From: DASQGA01 sp035535315
GTDB lineage: Bacteria; Actinomycetota; Thermoleophilia; Gaiellales; Gaiellaceae
Direction: 5' to 3'
Assembly: GCA_035535315.1 (NCBI GenBank)
Contig: DATLQD010000151.1
Span: 1 to 14,391, forward strand
Length of the DNA: 14,391 nucleotides
Under the pieces are notes generated by a model, which saw only the letters and a list, made by a program, of their open reading frames with translations, had not been told where the DNA came from and did not search any database. Each line of letters starts with the position of its first letter. Within the stretch, counting starts at the first letter, position 1. Shown one piece after another: positions 13,341-14,391 of the stretch. Both the position numbers and the translations under genes were made by a program.

Positions 13341-14391
13341 CTAGGGCAGGATCTGTACGTACCCGTCCGTTCCATGCACGCGGATCCGCTGCCCAGTCCG
13401 GATCAGCCGGGTGGCATTCTCCACCCCCACGACGGCCGGCAAGCCGTACTCTCGTGCGATCACTGCTCCATGGGTCATCAGACCCCCCACCTCCGTCACC
13501 AGGCCCGAGATCGCGACGAACAGGGGCGACCAGCTGGGATCCGTGAAGGCCGTGACCAGGATGTCGCCCGCTTCGACGTCGGCGTCGGCCATGTCATGGA
13601 TGACGCGGGCCCGCCCCTCGACGACCCCGGCGGAGACCGCCAGGCCGACCAGCGCACCGGCCGGTGCGTCATCGCGTCGGTACGCCCCGGCGATGCCCTC
13701 GCCATCCGACGTGAGCACCCGGGGCGGGGTGAGCGCTTGATATGACCTGAACGCGTCCTTGCGCCGTTGAATGAGCTGGTCATCCACGTGGTTCGCGCGC
13801 ACGACGTCCCGGAGCTCCTCGAACCTGAGGTAGAAGATGTCCTCCTTCTCACGAAGCACCTGGGCCTGCACGAGGCGCTCGGCCTCTTCCAGCAAGGCCT
13901 GCTTGTAGACGAAGTAGCGGCTGACCATGCCGTACTTCGGATACTCCCGGTACCCGATGAAGGTCCGGACCCGGTCGATCATCTGCTTGGTCTCATCGGC
14001 CTTCTGCTCACCGTCCGGCAGAGCCCGCAATCGCTCCAGCACGTCCTGTTCCTTCGCCCAGGCTTCCTGGCGGCCTTGCTCGAAGCGCCGCTCGCCTGCG
14101 CCCGGCTCGAAGTGCTTGATGTTGCCGAGGATCACGGGCACGAGCGTGCTGGGGCGTTCGCTCCAACGCGGCCTGGTGATGTCGATCTCGCCGACGCAGC
14201 GCATGCCGTACGTGTCGAGGAAGACCAGGATGGCGTCGCGCGATTCCCGCCCACCCGCCAGCGTTGCCAGCTCGTCGAGGAAGCCCTCGCCCTCGACATC
14301 GTGCAGGAAGGCGACGACTTCTGGGTGCGGGCGGATCACGTCCGCGACGTCGAGGAGCTCCAGCCCCATCTCCGACGTGACGTTGTGGGGG
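13341..14391 (-). CDS. rph: Rifamycin-inactivating phosphotransferase, 3' part
   Basis: The last 349 residues are visible; the frame runs out of the window at its 5' end. Family members are about 870 residues: an ATP-binding domain (not in view), a rifamycin-binding helical domain and a swivelling phospho-histidine domain. The visible start NVTSEMGLELLDVADVIRP belongs to the rifamycin-binding part. The C-terminal swivel domain has SAGVVEGRARVI and TEVGGLMTHGAVIAREYG, with the catalytic His 43 residues from the end. The T-H-G-A form separates Rph from PEP synthase and PPDK (T-C/S-H-A-A). The enzyme uses ATP to phosphorylate the rifamycin ansa-chain hydroxyl. A role in resistance is known for the family; here it is likely intrinsic or environmental, and no mobile element is seen next to it. 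Confidence 0.9.
   Translation of the reverse strand, partial: PHNVTSEMGLELLDVADVIRPHPEVVAFLHDVEGEGFLDELATLAGGRESRDAILVFLDTYGMRCVGEIDITRPRWSERPSTLVPVILGNIKHFEPGAGERRFEQGRQEAWAKEQDVLERLRALPDGEQKADETKQMIDRVRTFIGYREYPKYGMVSRYFVYKQALLEEAERLVQAQVLREKEDIFYLRFEELRDVVRANHVDDQLIQRRKDAFRSYQALTPPRVLTSDGEGIAGAYRRDDAPAGALVGLAVSAGVVEGRARVIHDMADADVEAGDILVTAFTDPSWSPLFVAISGLVTEVGGLMTHGAVIAREYGLPAVVGVENATRLIRTGQRIRVHGTDGYVQILP

Noticed and set aside
1..14391. CRISPR array, insertion sequence, integrase or attachment site
   Set aside because: No regularly spaced direct repeats, transposase or integrase motifs, or tRNA-flanked duplications were seen.

Overview
The window is GC-rich DNA with GTG/TTG starts, tight co-directional genes and at least one probable near-leaderless promoter. 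Together with a GarA-FtsR type pair and a single-motif RsiG-like protein, this points to a chromosome of a deep-branching actinobacterium (Thermoleophilia/Rubrobacter-like). The assignment is inferred from gene families, not from a marker gene.

Layout. 1-920 has no convincing protein gene. Its first 600 bases are packed with perfect inverted repeats, the last followed by a T-rich stretch, so it may be a structured RNA. 921-2108 (+) is an N-terminally anchored DUF4015 glycosidase-like protein with a recognisable promoter. 2109-2390 holds a hairpin, a DnaA-box cluster including one perfect consensus box, and a promoter feeding a compact RNA-like element that ends in seven T's, just ahead of a 63-residue membrane protein. 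From 9522 down to 2906 everything is on the minus strand: pgsA-like phosphatidyltransferase, a GDP-mannose pyrophosphorylase/phosphomannomutase fusion (ATGA overlap), then a new promoter and rsiG-like, garA-like (zinc ribbon + FHA), ftsR-like MerR, apt, a cysteine-rich unknown and a four-helix membrane protein closed by a strong hairpin terminator. On the plus strand, 9598-11521 carries a minimal HutF-like deiminase and a secreted M23 peptidase. On the minus strand, 11504-14391 carries proC, a GNAT acetyltransferase and the 3' part of a rifamycin phosphotransferase gene that runs off the window.

How the genes may work together. The rsiG-garA-ftsR-apt stretch looks like a regulatory operon joining a c-di-GMP-dependent anti-sigma factor, a kinase-controlled FHA switch of glutamate metabolism and a cell-division-type MerR regulator. 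The pgsA and GDP-mannose genes upstream suit phospholipid and mannosylated envelope synthesis. HutF and ProC respectively produce and consume glutamate-linked metabolites, so glutamate is a loose theme of the neighbourhood.

Most unusual features: the RNA-like segment at 1-600; the promoter-P1-terminator RNA at 2247-2359; the single-motif RsiG with Q replaced by H, co-transcribed with garA/ftsR; the PMM domain that has lost all four active-site loops; and the HutF homologue lacking both halves of the usual beta-sandwich domain.
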